Source: Methanosarcina barkeri str. Wiesmoor (GTDB lineage Archaea; Halobacteriota; Methanosarcinia; Methanosarcinales; Methanosarcinaceae). Taken from it: DNA of 64,000 nt. The stretch covers positions 1,798,001 to 1,862,000 of the forward strand of contig NZ_CP009526.1 of the NCBI RefSeq assembly GCF_000969985.1, written 5' to 3'. Below, piece by piece: positions 45,461-54,400 of this stretch (position 1 is the first letter of the stretch; each line of letters begins with the position of its first letter). The notes beneath the pieces were generated by a model that saw nothing but the letters and a program-made list of their open reading frames with translations, was not told the DNA's origin and did not search any database. Position numbers and translations under genes: made by a program.

Positions 45461-45890
45461 TCAATAAACAAAAATGTCGCTATTTAAATAGAATCTGCTA
45501 CTACTTCTTTTGATCTTGTTACTGGTTTGTGTCCAGCCCTGATTTTTATTGCTCCAAGAGTCTCTGGGCATATCTCGCCATTGACAACCTGTAATAAGAA
45601 CATAAAGAATACCGTTGATAATCTGACGATCATTTACTCTCTTCCTCCCAGCCGAAGGTTGGAATGGAAGGTGTAAGCGAATATAATCCCATTGTTCATC
45701 GGTTAGGGAATTTTCTTGCCTGAAAGCTATCGATTTTGCATTAGAAGTCGGCTTTAAATTTTAGCCTGTTTACATGAAATCGATGCTCTGTTCCATCTCA
45801 CAAGTTATTAAAATATTTGACAAATGTTAAGGACATTGACGCAGTTTGTCACGATTCCTCACTTAACTGAAGACGCATGAATATAATCCT
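45461..45890 (-). pseudogene. IS5-family transposase N-terminal relic (copy A)
   Basis: A minus-strand frame (45760 to stop 45461) reads FRQENSLTDEQWDYIRLHLP, then PSAGRKRVNDRQIINGILYV, then LITGCQWRDMP. This is the DUF4096 N-terminal domain of IS5/IS1031-type transposases. The catalytic DDE part is replaced by unrelated sequence. The upstream 45740-45890 segment is the 5' flank of the element and recurs at 59906-60100. Confidence 0.75.
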
Positions 45891-45973
45891 ATTGAAGTTA
45901 GCCAAGTTCTTCAAAGTGTATACTATTCCCCTTATAATAATATTAAATTATATATAAATTTGAAACAGGCTCA

Positions 45974-46031
45974 CTCTAAATGTTACTACTCTAAATGTTA
46001 CTACTCTAAATGTTACTACTCTAAATGTTAC
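45974..46031. repeat. 15-bp minisatellite
   Basis: Four copies of CTAAATGTTACTACT start at 45976, 45991, 46006 and 46021. They lie between the IS relic and the DUF1275 gene. Confidence 0.95.
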
Positions 46032-46101
46032 GAATCTATTGATCTGGTTTCAGTGATTCACCAGTTTACTGTTAATAATCTACTGTTACTAACACTGAGT
46101 C

Positions 46102-46833
46102 TTATATTTCAATACCAACGGCCTCATCCTTACGCTCGTTATTGAACAAAATTATAGAGCATATTAGCACGATAACAGGTATCCACACGGCTTTAACCCC
46201 AATAAATGATGTAAGCAACCCTCCTAAAATAGCTCCTGCTAGAAACGAAAGGTTAATTGTAGTGTATCGAACGGTTCTGCAAGCCGATTCATCGTCTTTT
46301 TTTGTGAAAGCGATATAAGCTTCCTGTGTAGCTGAACGTAAGTTTCCAGTAACCATTGTTGTGCTATACGTAGAACCAACGAGTTTGCGAAATGAAGATA
46401 TCTGAACCGAAGAGACAAATGAAATTGTAACAGTCACTATGATATCTGGACTGGTGTAAGGTATAAAGCCTACAATAAAAAGGACTACAGTTTCAAGAAT
46501 TAAAACTGCCCTTTCAGATTCCGGTATAGGCAGGCGCATTGAAGGACTTTTAATCATCTCAGCAACTATTACTCCAGCCATGAATGCCAGAATAGGTACA
46601 GCATGAAGCACTGCCTGTCTCCAGTCTCCTGCTGCAGCTTCTATGCCCATAAGCACGACGTTTCCAGTCTGGGCATTAGCGAAAACTCCGCCTCTTCCAA
46701 CGAATGTATAAGCGTCCAGAAATCCCCCTACAATTGCAAGAAGTATTCCAAGCTCCACCGACTCAGAGGTAAAGTTACATAAACGCGTTTTTCTTTCTTT
46801 TCTTTCATTTTTCAATGTTAGCATCTTTATCAT
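46102..46833 (-). CDS. DUF1275/YoaK-family membrane protein
   Basis: A 243-residue integral membrane protein with six or seven TM helices. The family signature is clear: GGFLDAYTFVGRGGVFANAQ followed by TGNVVLMGIE (about 35-65), then SSVQISSFRKLVGSTYSTTMVTGNLRSA in the second half, which repeats the first (TGN motif twice). Function is unknown for the family; transport has been suggested. The C-terminus is acidic and short. No operon partner. Confidence 0.88.
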   Translation of the reverse strand: MIKMLTLKNERKERKTRLCNFTSESVELGILLAIVGGFLDAYTFVGRGGVFANAQTGNVVLMGIEAAAGDWRQAVLHAVPILAFMAGVIVAEMIKSPSMRLPIPESERAVLILETVVLFIVGFIPYTSPDIIVTVTISFVSSVQISSFRKLVGSTYSTTMVTGNLRSATQEAYIAFTKKDDESACRTVRYTTINLSFLAGAILGGLLTSFIGVKAVWIPVIVLICSIILFNNERKDEAVGIEI

Positions 46834-47030
46834 TCGAATTCAAACAGCTCTATTTAATAGTAACGAGCCTTACACATAGATATATTTAAACTTTTTTATA
46901 AAACATAAACCATTTTTAAAAAAGGTGTATCACAGAGAGTTTCTTAAAAATGAAGTTTCTTCTTTTTCCAACGTTTTTTGGAACTTTACAACATATCTTT
47001 CTTGAAATCTTACAGCAAGTGTCCTTGCAT

Positions 47031-48071
47031 TCAAAGCAGATATCTTCTTGAGCTCAAGACCGTCCTGAGAATCTCTTCACTGCCTGCTTTTTCGACTCTG
47101 ATGTCAGACGGCTTTTCGATTATATCTAGATTGAAAGGAAGACGCTTCCGGATTTCCCCAATTAGCTGAAAATCCCCGCTCAGAATAACGCAGTCAATAA
47201 GCTTTTTTTCTTCAAGAACCCTGTCCAGGACTTCGAGGACTTTATCCATGTGGTGTGCGATATCTTCTTCCCTGAGGCGTTCGAAACGGCGCTGGCTAAA
47301 GCCTCCTTTACTGTGCTTTTCCTTTACGCTGCTGCGGATAAGCTCTTCGGTATCGAAAACCTGCGCATCTGGAGCAAAACCTATGAAGGATTCGCCGGCG
47401 TGCAGGACAAGGACAAGCATGCGGTAGTCCTTACTTAAGATCTCTTCAAGCAAAGAGACCTCAAAACTATCCCCAAGCTCCCAGGCTGGGAAAGTGATAG
47501 GAAAAGGAGGAGCTATAGCTTCACAGACCATACGGTGAAGATCATAAAAAAGTACAAGGCCGGTCTCAGGCTCAAGCCTGTCAAGAAGGGTACGGGTTTC
47601 CTCTTCCACGCGCTTAAGAGCCTTTTCACTTATCACACCTGAGAGTCGGGTTCCAGGAGGTAGGTAAGCGGTCAGCAGGCCGCCTGCAGGGGCGTGGAAG
47701 GACTTGAGCTTGGAGAGGTAAGCCTGAACAACTTGCAGGCTCAGGTTTTCAATCCCACGGAACTTCAGTTTGCCCTCGGATTCGGTTCTGATTGTTTCGA
47801 GCTCGTGGGAAAGAGTCCGGGTGCGAATACGTTCCTGATTTAAAAGAGCCTCAGCTTCCTGCCTGTCCGAAACCGCTTGCCTTGCAAGAATCTCTTTTTT
47901 TTCAAGCTGGTTTTTTGCACTCTGCAAATCAAGTTCCAGTTTAACAATCTGCGAGTTGAGACTCTCTATCTCAAGTTCGAGCTGTTCTTTTCCTGAAATC
48001 TTCCCAAGAAATGTACTTAAGCCGTTTTTCGTAACTTCAGAGGCTTCTTTTTTTGCTTTTTTGTCGTTAAT
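47031..48071 (-). CDS. Vms1/Ankzf1-like (eRF1-fold) protein, probable ATT start
   Basis: The VLRF1/Vms1 release-factor-like domain contains EKHSKGGFSQRRFERLREED. Vms1 proteins use a G-x-S-Q loop to hydrolyse peptidyl-tRNA on stalled large ribosomal subunits; here the loop is GGFSQ. A standard start (TTG 47927) gives 298 residues, but the frame stays open for 48 more codons of good coiled coil (KEQLELEIESLNSQIVKLEL) up to ATT at 48071. GAGGGAAG lies at ideal distance before that ATT, giving 346 residues. A TAG lies just upstream. The ribosome-rescue role is inferred from family knowledge. Confidence 0.72.
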   Translation of the reverse strand: MNDKKAKKEASEVTKNGLSTFLGKISGKEQLELEIESLNSQIVKLELDLQSAKNQLEKKEILARQAVSDRQEAEALLNQERIRTRTLSHELETIRTESEGKLKFRGIENLSLQVVQAYLSKLKSFHAPAGGLLTAYLPPGTRLSGVISEKALKRVEEETRTLLDRLEPETGLVLFYDLHRMVCEAIAPPFPITFPAWELGDSFEVSLLEEILSKDYRMLVLVLHAGESFIGFAPDAQVFDTEELIRSSVKEKHSKGGFSQRRFERLREEDIAHHMDKVLEVLDRVLEEKKLIDCVILSGDFQLIGEIRKRLPFNLDIIEKPSDIRVEKAGSEEILRTVLSSRRYLL

Positions 48072-48414
48072 CTACTTCCCTCACACACTGTTATTTTTAA
48101 CTTCAGATGTCTGATTATTTTTAACTCAGATGTCGGATTAATAAAATAATAACTCTCTATAAAGTTTATTTATTAATTAATTTTAATCCTTATTATTTCG
48201 AAAGTTTTAATAATATCGTATTGAATGTCACTTTGTTTTCAGGAGCATTTTCTGAAAAGCAAGCTGATTTAAGAAATTATTTCCCAGATTATTAACCTTA
48301 TGAATCACTCCGCTGCCTGAATGAGATCATCATTAAAACACTTTTAAACCCAGACAGGCAGAAAGACCCTAACCAGGAAAGCCCCGGTCAAAGGGGCCGG
48401 ATTGAGTAGATGAA
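48072..48414. other. Divergent spacer between Vms1-like gene and coaBC
   Basis: TTATTTTTAACT(T)CAGATGTC is duplicated (about 48090-48130). A GCCCCGG/AAGGGGC hairpin (48381-48397) lies just before coaBC. Promoters for both divergent genes should be here. Confidence 0.4.
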
Positions 48415-49674
48415 ATGGATAATGAAGAAAAGCAAAAGGCCCCCGGGTCCAGAGCCGAAAAGTTCCACCCCACACTCTGGATCCAGGGGCAAAAGAGCTC
48501 TTCCCTTGCCGGAAAAACCATAGTTCTTGGTGTCACGGGAAGTATTGGAGCAGTCAGGGTAGTTGAACTTGCAAGAGAGCTAATCAGAAACGGGGCTGAG
48601 GTCCATGCTGTTATGACAGAGGCTGCCACGCGTATTCTGCACCCTGATGCCCTGCACTATGCTACCGGAAATCCAGCAATTACCGAACTTGGAGGCAGGG
48701 TTGAACATGTAGAGTTCTGCGGGCTCAAGGGCAGGGCCGACCTTCTCCTTATAGCCCCTGCAACTGCAAACACCATTGGTAAAATCGCATACGGAATAGA
48801 TGATACTCCTGTAACTTCATTTGCAACAACTGCCCTCGGCTCTGGTATACCTTTGATGGTTGTTCCTGCAATGCACGAATCAATGTTCAGGCACCCGGCT
48901 GTAGCTGCGAATCTGATAAGATTGAAAAGCTGGGGAATATCTATTGTGGGCCCCAGGCTTGAAGAAGGCGTTGCAAAAATTGCAGCAAATGAAGAAATCG
49001 TGCTCGAGGTAGAAAGAGCTCTCGGAAACAAAACCCTTGAAAACCGAAAAATAATTATCACGAGCGGCTCTACTGCCGAAAGTCTAGACCCCATCCGAAT
49101 TATCACGAACCGGGCTTCAGGTAAAACCGGCAGGGAGCTTGCTCTTGAAGCTTATCGCAAGGGAGCTGATGTAACCCTGGTTCATAGAGACCGGCTTGGG
49201 TTTGCAGGAATCAGGGAGGTTTTTGTAGAGAGTGCCGCCGACATGACTGATGCTGTACTCTCGGAACTCGAGAAAGAGTACGATGTTCTTATCAGTTCGG
49301 CAGCAATTGCAGATTATACAGCCGAACCTTCTCCCGGAAAGATAAAATCGGGAGGAGAACTCACCTTGAGACTGAAGCCCACCCGCAAATTGATTAAGGA
49401 ATGCCGTCAAAAGTATCCTGACCTCGTAATTATAGGTTTCAAGGCTGAAACCGGAATTGAAAAAGAAGAACTCCTCAGAAGGGCAGCCTCAACCCTTAAA
49501 ACTTCAAAATTGGACCTGATTGCAGCAAATGATGTCGCAAAAGGTGGAATGGGCACTGAGGAGAATGAACTGTACCTGCTTGGACAGAAAAAAAATGAAC
49601 CAAGGCACGTAAGCGGGAATAAACGCAAACTTGCAGCCTTTATCCTTGAAGAGGCAGCCGATCTGTTAAAGTAA
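48415..49674 (+). CDS. coaBC: Phosphopantothenoylcysteine decarboxylase / phosphopantothenate-cysteine ligase
   Basis: A 419-residue bifunctional CoaBC. The N-terminal FMN-dependent CoaC decarboxylase (about 25-210) has GVTGSIGAVRVVELARELIRNG, IAPATANTIGKIAYG and PAMHESMFRHP. The C-terminal CoaB ligase (about 215-415) has TSGSTAESLDPIRIITNRAS followed by GK, and ISSAAIADYT. It couples 4'-phosphopantothenate to cysteine and decarboxylates it to 4'-phosphopantetheine. It is followed 91 bp later by pantoate kinase, so the cluster codes for consecutive steps of archaeal CoA synthesis. No strong Shine-Dalgarno is seen. Confidence 0.93.
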   Translation: MDNEEKQKAPGSRAEKFHPTLWIQGQKSSSLAGKTIVLGVTGSIGAVRVVELARELIRNGAEVHAVMTEAATRILHPDALHYATGNPAITELGGRVEHVEFCGLKGRADLLLIAPATANTIGKIAYGIDDTPVTSFATTALGSGIPLMVVPAMHESMFRHPAVAANLIRLKSWGISIVGPRLEEGVAKIAANEEIVLEVERALGNKTLENRKIIITSGSTAESLDPIRIITNRASGKTGRELALEAYRKGADVTLVHRDRLGFAGIREVFVESAADMTDAVLSELEKEYDVLISSAAIADYTAEPSPGKIKSGGELTLRLKPTRKLIKECRQKYPDLVIIGFKAETGIEKEELLRRAASTLKTSKLDLIAANDVAKGGMGTEENELYLLGQKKNEPRHVSGNKRKLAAFILEEAADLLK

Positions 49675-49765
49675 AAAATCTGCTGCAAAGTATCCCAGAG
49701 TATTTCACAAAAATCCAGAAACATTTTGCAAAGTATCCTGCAAAACACGAACGAACTTTGAAAAA

Positions 49766-50698
49766 ATGAGTGAAGTGACAAAAAAGGCGTTTTCTATGTA
49801 TATATATGAGAGTGAAGGAGCAGATATTCAGGCAAAGGCCTATGCTCCGGGACACATCACAGGTTTTTTCCAGATTCATGAGCATGAAAACCCTCATCGT
49901 AAGGGTTCTACAGGCTGCGGAATCGTCCTGAATGGAGGCGTAACCACCGAAGTAAAGATCGGGAGATCTGTAGAAAAAACCGAAATTTTCCTTAATGGAA
50001 AGAGAGTTGAAGGCAGAACTACTCGGACTGTCGCAGAGATGATGACTGAACTGCCCGTAAGAATAAAGAGCTGGGCAGAAATTCCAACCGGATGCGGATT
50101 TGGAGCTTCAGGTGCAGGAGCTCTCGGGACAGCCTATGCCCTGAACAATGCACTTTCCCTGAATCAGACCGTAAAAAGCCTGACTGAACATGCTCATGTG
50201 GCTGAGGTTGTCAATTGCAGCGGACTTGGGGATATTGCTGCCCAGTCCAGCGGTGGAGTAGTGATCAGACTGCAGCCGGGTGGACCCGAATTCGGGCTTG
50301 TGGATGGGATTCCGGCTCCCGAAGTCAGGGTCTTTTGTATTGTGCTTGGTGAGATTTCTACCGGTTCGGTCCTGAGGGATGAAGCTGCAGCCTCAAGAAT
50401 TAACAGCGCAGGAAAAGAAGCTATGTCCGAGCTGCTTAAAAAGCCAACTCTTGAGAACTTCATGCAGCAGGCAAAAGCATTTGCCAGTAAAACAGATCTT
50501 ATGAGCAGCAGGGCAAAAGATGTGATCGAAACTGCAAACGCAAATGGTGGGTTAGCTTCCCAGGCAATGCTTGGAGATACGGTTTTTGCAATTGCCCCTT
50601 ACTCCCAGCAGTTCCGTCTCTACGAAGCCCTCCAGGAATTTGGTGAGGTGCTGGAATACGGCATAAGTACCTGTGTGCCGAAACTAATGAACGAATGA
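49766..50698 (+). CDS. Pantoate kinase (GHMP family)
   Basis: A 310-residue archaeal PoK, phosphorylating pantoate to 4-phosphopantoate, the step that replaces pantothenate kinase order in archaea. AYAPGHITGFF (about 27-37) is the family N-terminal signature; EIPTGCGFGASGAGALG (about 111-127) is the GHMP ATP loop; GDIAAQSSGGVV and MLGDTVFA complete the substrate and ATP sites. The ATG at 49766 lacks a Shine-Dalgarno; an ATG ten codons later is possible. It lies between coaBC and the phosphopantothenate synthetase gene. Confidence 0.9.
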   Translation: MSEVTKKAFSMYIYESEGADIQAKAYAPGHITGFFQIHEHENPHRKGSTGCGIVLNGGVTTEVKIGRSVEKTEIFLNGKRVEGRTTRTVAEMMTELPVRIKSWAEIPTGCGFGASGAGALGTAYALNNALSLNQTVKSLTEHAHVAEVVNCSGLGDIAAQSSGGVVIRLQPGGPEFGLVDGIPAPEVRVFCIVLGEISTGSVLRDEAAASRINSAGKEAMSELLKKPTLENFMQQAKAFASKTDLMSSRAKDVIETANANGGLASQAMLGDTVFAIAPYSQQFRLYEALQEFGEVLEYGISTCVPKLMNE

Positions 50699-50891
50699 GT
50701 TCAGGCAGAACATATTTTGAATGAGCCAGGAAAATAATAAAATACCTGCAGAAAATTGCTGCGTAACTAGTCTCCCTATAACTTAAAGAGAGTTAAAGAA
50801 AGTAGAGATAGAAATTTGGGATCAAATAGTAATATATAATTCATATAATTCAGATTACTCATTTTAGTGTTTTATTTGAGTGTTCTGAACT

Positions 50892-50972
50892 AATCAAGCA
50901 GTTTATGTTAAAACTGACAATCAAGCAGTTTATATTAAAACTGACAATCAAGCAGTTTATATTAAAACTGAT
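50892..50972. repeat. 27-bp tandem repeat with hairpins
   Basis: Three copies of a 27-bp unit contain the inverted repeat CAGTTT-ATATTA-AAACTG. They lie in the 350-bp spacer between the pantoate kinase and the synthetase genes and may affect read-through between them. Confidence 0.9.
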
Positions 50973-51048
50973 GAAACTCATTTACGGATTAAGTTCATAA
51001 ATATAAAAAGATACTGGAAAGTAAATTAAAAAAAGGTAAGCGACCGAT

Positions 51049-51810
51049 ATGACCGAGATACCCAAAGACCACCCAAGGTATGAGTCCCTGTTAGCCCGTG
51101 AAAAGGTTGCAGCCGGGGTAAAAATGGGAATTACAAGCGTTCAGGGGTTGATTTCCCAGGGAAGAGGCGAAAGCTTTGATTACCTCATAGGTGAGCGAAG
51201 CACCAAGTCTGCTCTGTATGCTGAAAGAGCAGCAGTTGCTGCACTGCTTCTGGCAAAGAACCCCGTGATTTCCGTAAACGGCAATGCTGCAGTTCTCGCT
51301 CCTGACAAAATTGTCGCCCTTGCAGATGTTACAGAAGCAAAGCTCGAGGTCAATCTCTTCCACAGAACCGAAACAAGAGTCCACCTCATAATAGAACAGC
51401 TCAAAGCCAACGGGGCTTCTGAGGTACTCGGGAAAAATCCAGATGTGAGCCTTGAACTCTCTCATGCCAGGCGGCTGGTAGAAAGCCGAGGGATATATTC
51501 TGCAGATGTAGTGCTTGTCCCACTGGAAGACGGAGACCGTTGTGAGAAACTTGTAGAAATGGGAAAGACTGTTATAGCTATTGACCTGAACCCTCTCTCA
51601 AGGACTTCAAAGATGGCTACAATCTCGATAGTTGACAACCTTACCCGTGCACTTGAAAACATGATCAAGTTCGGAGTGGAACTAAAAAAGGAGAGAAATG
51701 AAGAACTTGTGAAATTAATCACGACTTATGATAATAAAAAAGTTCTCATAGAGGCGATTTCTGAAATCCAGGAAAACCTTAAAGCGATGACTGTAGAATT
51801 GGAACAATGA
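51049..51810 (+). CDS. 4-phosphopantoate--beta-alanine ligase (phosphopantothenate synthetase)
   Basis: A 253-residue archaeal PPS (DUF137). It joins 4-phosphopantoate to beta-alanine with ATP, giving 4'-phosphopantothenate for CoaBC. Family signatures: IPKDHPRYESLLAREKV, GLISQGRGESFDYLIGE, SVNGNAAVLAP, VNLFHRTE and IAIDLNPLSRT(S)KMA. AAAGGTAA lies ten nt before the ATG. The HD-hydrolase gene overlaps its stop by 4 nt (ATGA), so they are translationally coupled. Confidence 0.93.
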   Translation: MTEIPKDHPRYESLLAREKVAAGVKMGITSVQGLISQGRGESFDYLIGERSTKSALYAERAAVAALLLAKNPVISVNGNAAVLAPDKIVALADVTEAKLEVNLFHRTETRVHLIIEQLKANGASEVLGKNPDVSLELSHARRLVESRGIYSADVVLVPLEDGDRCEKLVEMGKTVIAIDLNPLSRTSKMATISIVDNLTRALENMIKFGVELKKERNEELVKLITTYDNKKVLIEAISEIQENLKAMTVELEQ

Positions 51811-52466
51811 ATATGGATCTGATAGAGAAAACGAGGGAATTTGTAACTACTTTTCTTGAAGGCGAGCCCAGTTCCCACGATATGTCTCATATAAATCGAG
51901 TAGAAGCTCTCTGCCTGGAAATCCAGAAGGAAGAAGGTGGCGATCTTCTCGTACTTCAGCTTGCAGCTCTCCTCCATGATGTCGGCGTAATTAAAGAACA
52001 TGAAGAGGGCGGGGACCATGCCGTATACAGTGCCGACATTGCTTCTGAATTTCTTTCGAGAACAGGGCTCGGAAAAGAGGTTATTGAAGCTGTTACTGGT
52101 TGTATCCGGACGCATCGCTTCAGTGCAGGGGAAAAGCCGGATAGTCTCGAAGCTCGAATTTTGCAGGACGCCGACAGGCTTGATGCCCTTGGAGCAGTGG
52201 GGATCTTCAGGGCTGTTCTTTCCATGGGAGCTCTCAGGATGTTAAAGCACACAACAGGGATGGATAAGGGGAGTTCAAAAAGAACCGTGTACATTGAAGA
52301 CCCTATTGAAGGCTTTAACGAATATATGCAGTACAAACCTTTCACAATTCCTGAAAAGTTGAATACCGACACTGCAAAAAAGATTGCCGATGAAAGGCTG
52401 AAAATCATGCGTATTTATCTTAAAGCCCTGAACCTGGAGGCCGGGATTGACGAAAGAGGGCTCTGA
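51807..52466 (+). CDS. HD-domain metal-dependent phosphohydrolase
   Basis: A 219-residue YedJ-type HD protein. Ligands: SHDMSHINRV (about 26-35), LLHDVGVIKEHE (HD about 53-54) and DADRLDALGA (Asp about 117), with EARILQDADRL typical of this group. It probably hydrolyses nucleotides or phosphomonoesters. The 4-nt overlap with the phosphopantothenate synthetase gene suggests coupled expression and perhaps house-cleaning of pathway by-products; this is inference. Confidence 0.85.
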   Translation: MNMDLIEKTREFVTTFLEGEPSSHDMSHINRVEALCLEIQKEEGGDLLVLQLAALLHDVGVIKEHEEGGDHAVYSADIASEFLSRTGLGKEVIEAVTGCIRTHRFSAGEKPDSLEARILQDADRLDALGAVGIFRAVLSMGALRMLKHTTGMDKGSSKRTVYIEDPIEGFNEYMQYKPFTIPEKLNTDTAKKIADERLKIMRIYLKALNLEAGIDERGL

Positions 52467-52560
52467 GTAAGGAGCAAGTTTGAGTAGGCTTTAACAGGTT
52501 TTAAAATTTTGGTGGGATGAAACTCGACAGTAAAGCGCAAATACTGAAAAAAGTATATTT

Positions 52561-52625
52561 TCTCAGGAATTCTTATTTTCTCAGGAATTCTTATTTTCTC
52601 AGGAATTCTTATTTTCTCATAAATT
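52561..52625. repeat. 19-bp minisatellite
   Basis: Three and a partial copy of TCTCAGGAATTCTTATTTT lie in the spacer between the HD gene and dadD. Confidence 0.95.
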
Positions 52626-52807
52626 TATGAGTTTTTCACAGGGTTTTAGCATAATTCTCAGGACAACTTTTTTTAGGATAACCTCTTAATTCCAATACCT
52701 TTTAATTTTAGTTACCTGTTAAGTCCAGTACTTCTTTAATTTGGACAGAATTCTTAAATTCAGAATAGTCTAACAGCTTCATTTCATTACCTGACGGATT
52801 TGATTGT

Positions 52808-54106
52808 ATGGCTGACATAATTGTAAAAAATGCTTACGTTATGACAATGGACCCCGATGAGGGAGATCTCAAAAATGGGACTGTTGTCATCGAAGACGGA
52901 AAGATTACGGAAATCGGAGAAAAGACCAGTGAAAGTGCCGATACCGTAATTGATGCAAAACATTCGGTAGTAATGCCAGGGCTTGTAAATACGCATACTC
53001 ATGCTGCAATGACTCTTTTTCGGGGTTATGCCGACGATTTGCAGCTTGCAGACTGGCTTGAAGGGCATATATGGCCTGCCGAGGCAAAGCTGACTGCAGA
53101 AGATGTTTATAAAGGCAGTCTGCTTGCCTGCCTGGAGATGATCAGGTCAGGCACTACTTCTTTTGCGGACATGTACTTTTATATGGACGAGACTGCAAAA
53201 GCTGTTGAGGCATCAGGGCTTCGGGCTTCACTTTGCCATGGGCTTATCGAACTCTGGAACGAAGAAAAGGGCGCAACAGACCTAAAAGAAGGGAAGCGCT
53301 TTGTCCGGGCCTGGCAGGGAGCGGCTGACGGCAGGATAAAAACAATGTATGGGCCTCATGCCCCGAATACCTGCTCTGAAGAATTTCTTGCAAAGGTAAG
53401 GGAAGAAGCCAACAGGGATGGTGCAGGAATCCATATCCATCTCCTTGAAACGGAAGCCGAACTCCTGGCTATGAAAGAAAGGTACGGGAAATGTTCGGTG
53501 CACCTTCTGGAAGACATAGGATTTTTAGGGCCTGATGTGCTTGCTGCTCACTGTGTCTGGCTTTCGGACGGCGACATAGAAATCCTGGGAAAAAGAGGAG
53601 TAAATGTTTCTCATAATGTCATAAGTAATATGAAACTAGCTTCAGGGATTGCACCTGTATACAAGATGCTCGAAAAAGGAGTCAATGTGAGCCTTGGTAC
53701 GGATGGTTGTGCCTCAAACAATAACCTTGACCTTTTTGAGGAGATGAAAACGGCTGCTCTTCTGCATAAAGTCAATACTTTCAGCCCTACTGCCCTTCCT
53801 GCGCGACAGGTGCTTCAAATGGGTACTGTGAACGGTGCAAAAGCCCTTGGCACGGAAACCGGCATGTTGAAAGTAGGAATGAAAGCGGACCTTATCGTGG
53901 TAGATATGAAAAAAGCGCATCTTACCCCCTGTTTTGATGTTCCCTCCCACTTGGTGTACTCTGCAAAAGGAAGCGACGTCAGGACAACAATTGTAAATGG
54001 GAAAGTCCTTATGGATGATTACAAAGTGCTGGCCCTGGACGAGCAGAAAGTTATGGAAGATGCTCAAAAAGCCGCAGAAGAGCTTGTTACAAGGGTAAAC
54101 GCCTGA
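52808..54106 (+). CDS. dadD: SAH / 5'-deoxyadenosine deaminase (MTA/SAH deaminase family)
   Basis: A 432-residue amidohydrolase of the MtaD/DadD group. Metal ligands and catalytic residues: NTHTHAAMTLFRG (about 59-71), IHIHLLETEAE, AAHCVWLSD and LGTDGCASNNNLD (Asp). Methanogen enzymes of this family deaminate S-adenosylhomocysteine and 5'-deoxyadenosine, giving S-inosylhomocysteine or 5'-deoxyinosine. The next gene is SAH hydrolase, so the pair likely recycles homocysteine through SIH. Guanine- or melamine-type deaminase activity is possible but less likely in this context. Confidence 0.87.
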   Translation: MADIIVKNAYVMTMDPDEGDLKNGTVVIEDGKITEIGEKTSESADTVIDAKHSVVMPGLVNTHTHAAMTLFRGYADDLQLADWLEGHIWPAEAKLTAEDVYKGSLLACLEMIRSGTTSFADMYFYMDETAKAVEASGLRASLCHGLIELWNEEKGATDLKEGKRFVRAWQGAADGRIKTMYGPHAPNTCSEEFLAKVREEANRDGAGIHIHLLETEAELLAMKERYGKCSVHLLEDIGFLGPDVLAAHCVWLSDGDIEILGKRGVNVSHNVISNMKLASGIAPVYKMLEKGVNVSLGTDGCASNNNLDLFEEMKTAALLHKVNTFSPTALPARQVLQMGTVNGAKALGTETGMLKVGMKADLIVVDMKKAHLTPCFDVPSHLVYSAKGSDVRTTIVNGKVLMDDYKVLALDEQKVMEDAQKAAEELVTRVNA

Positions 54107-54121
54107 GAACTTTACTTATGG

Positions 54122-54292
54122 CAAAAAATATATGTCAAGAATAATTTATGTCAAGAATATTATGTTAAGAATTATTTATGTTAAGAATGTTATGTTAAGA
54201 ATAATTTATGTCTAATAATTTATGTCAAGAATATTATGTTAAGAATTATTTATGTCTAATAATTTATGTCTAATAATTTATGTCAAGAATGT
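54122..54292. repeat. Degenerate ~17-18-bp minisatellite
   Basis: Nine to ten copies of (AA)TTTATGTCAAGAATA(A/T) with deletions and TTAAG/CTAAT variants fill the spacer between dadD and ahcY. Confidence 0.85.
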
Positions 54293-54400
54293 TTCACTGT
54301 GATACCTGAATGAATTAGTAATCTGAATGAGTAAAGGATAAACACTTATGTTTGAAGCTAGAATTAAGATCGAACTCAACCGCATATTTGATATTACGGG

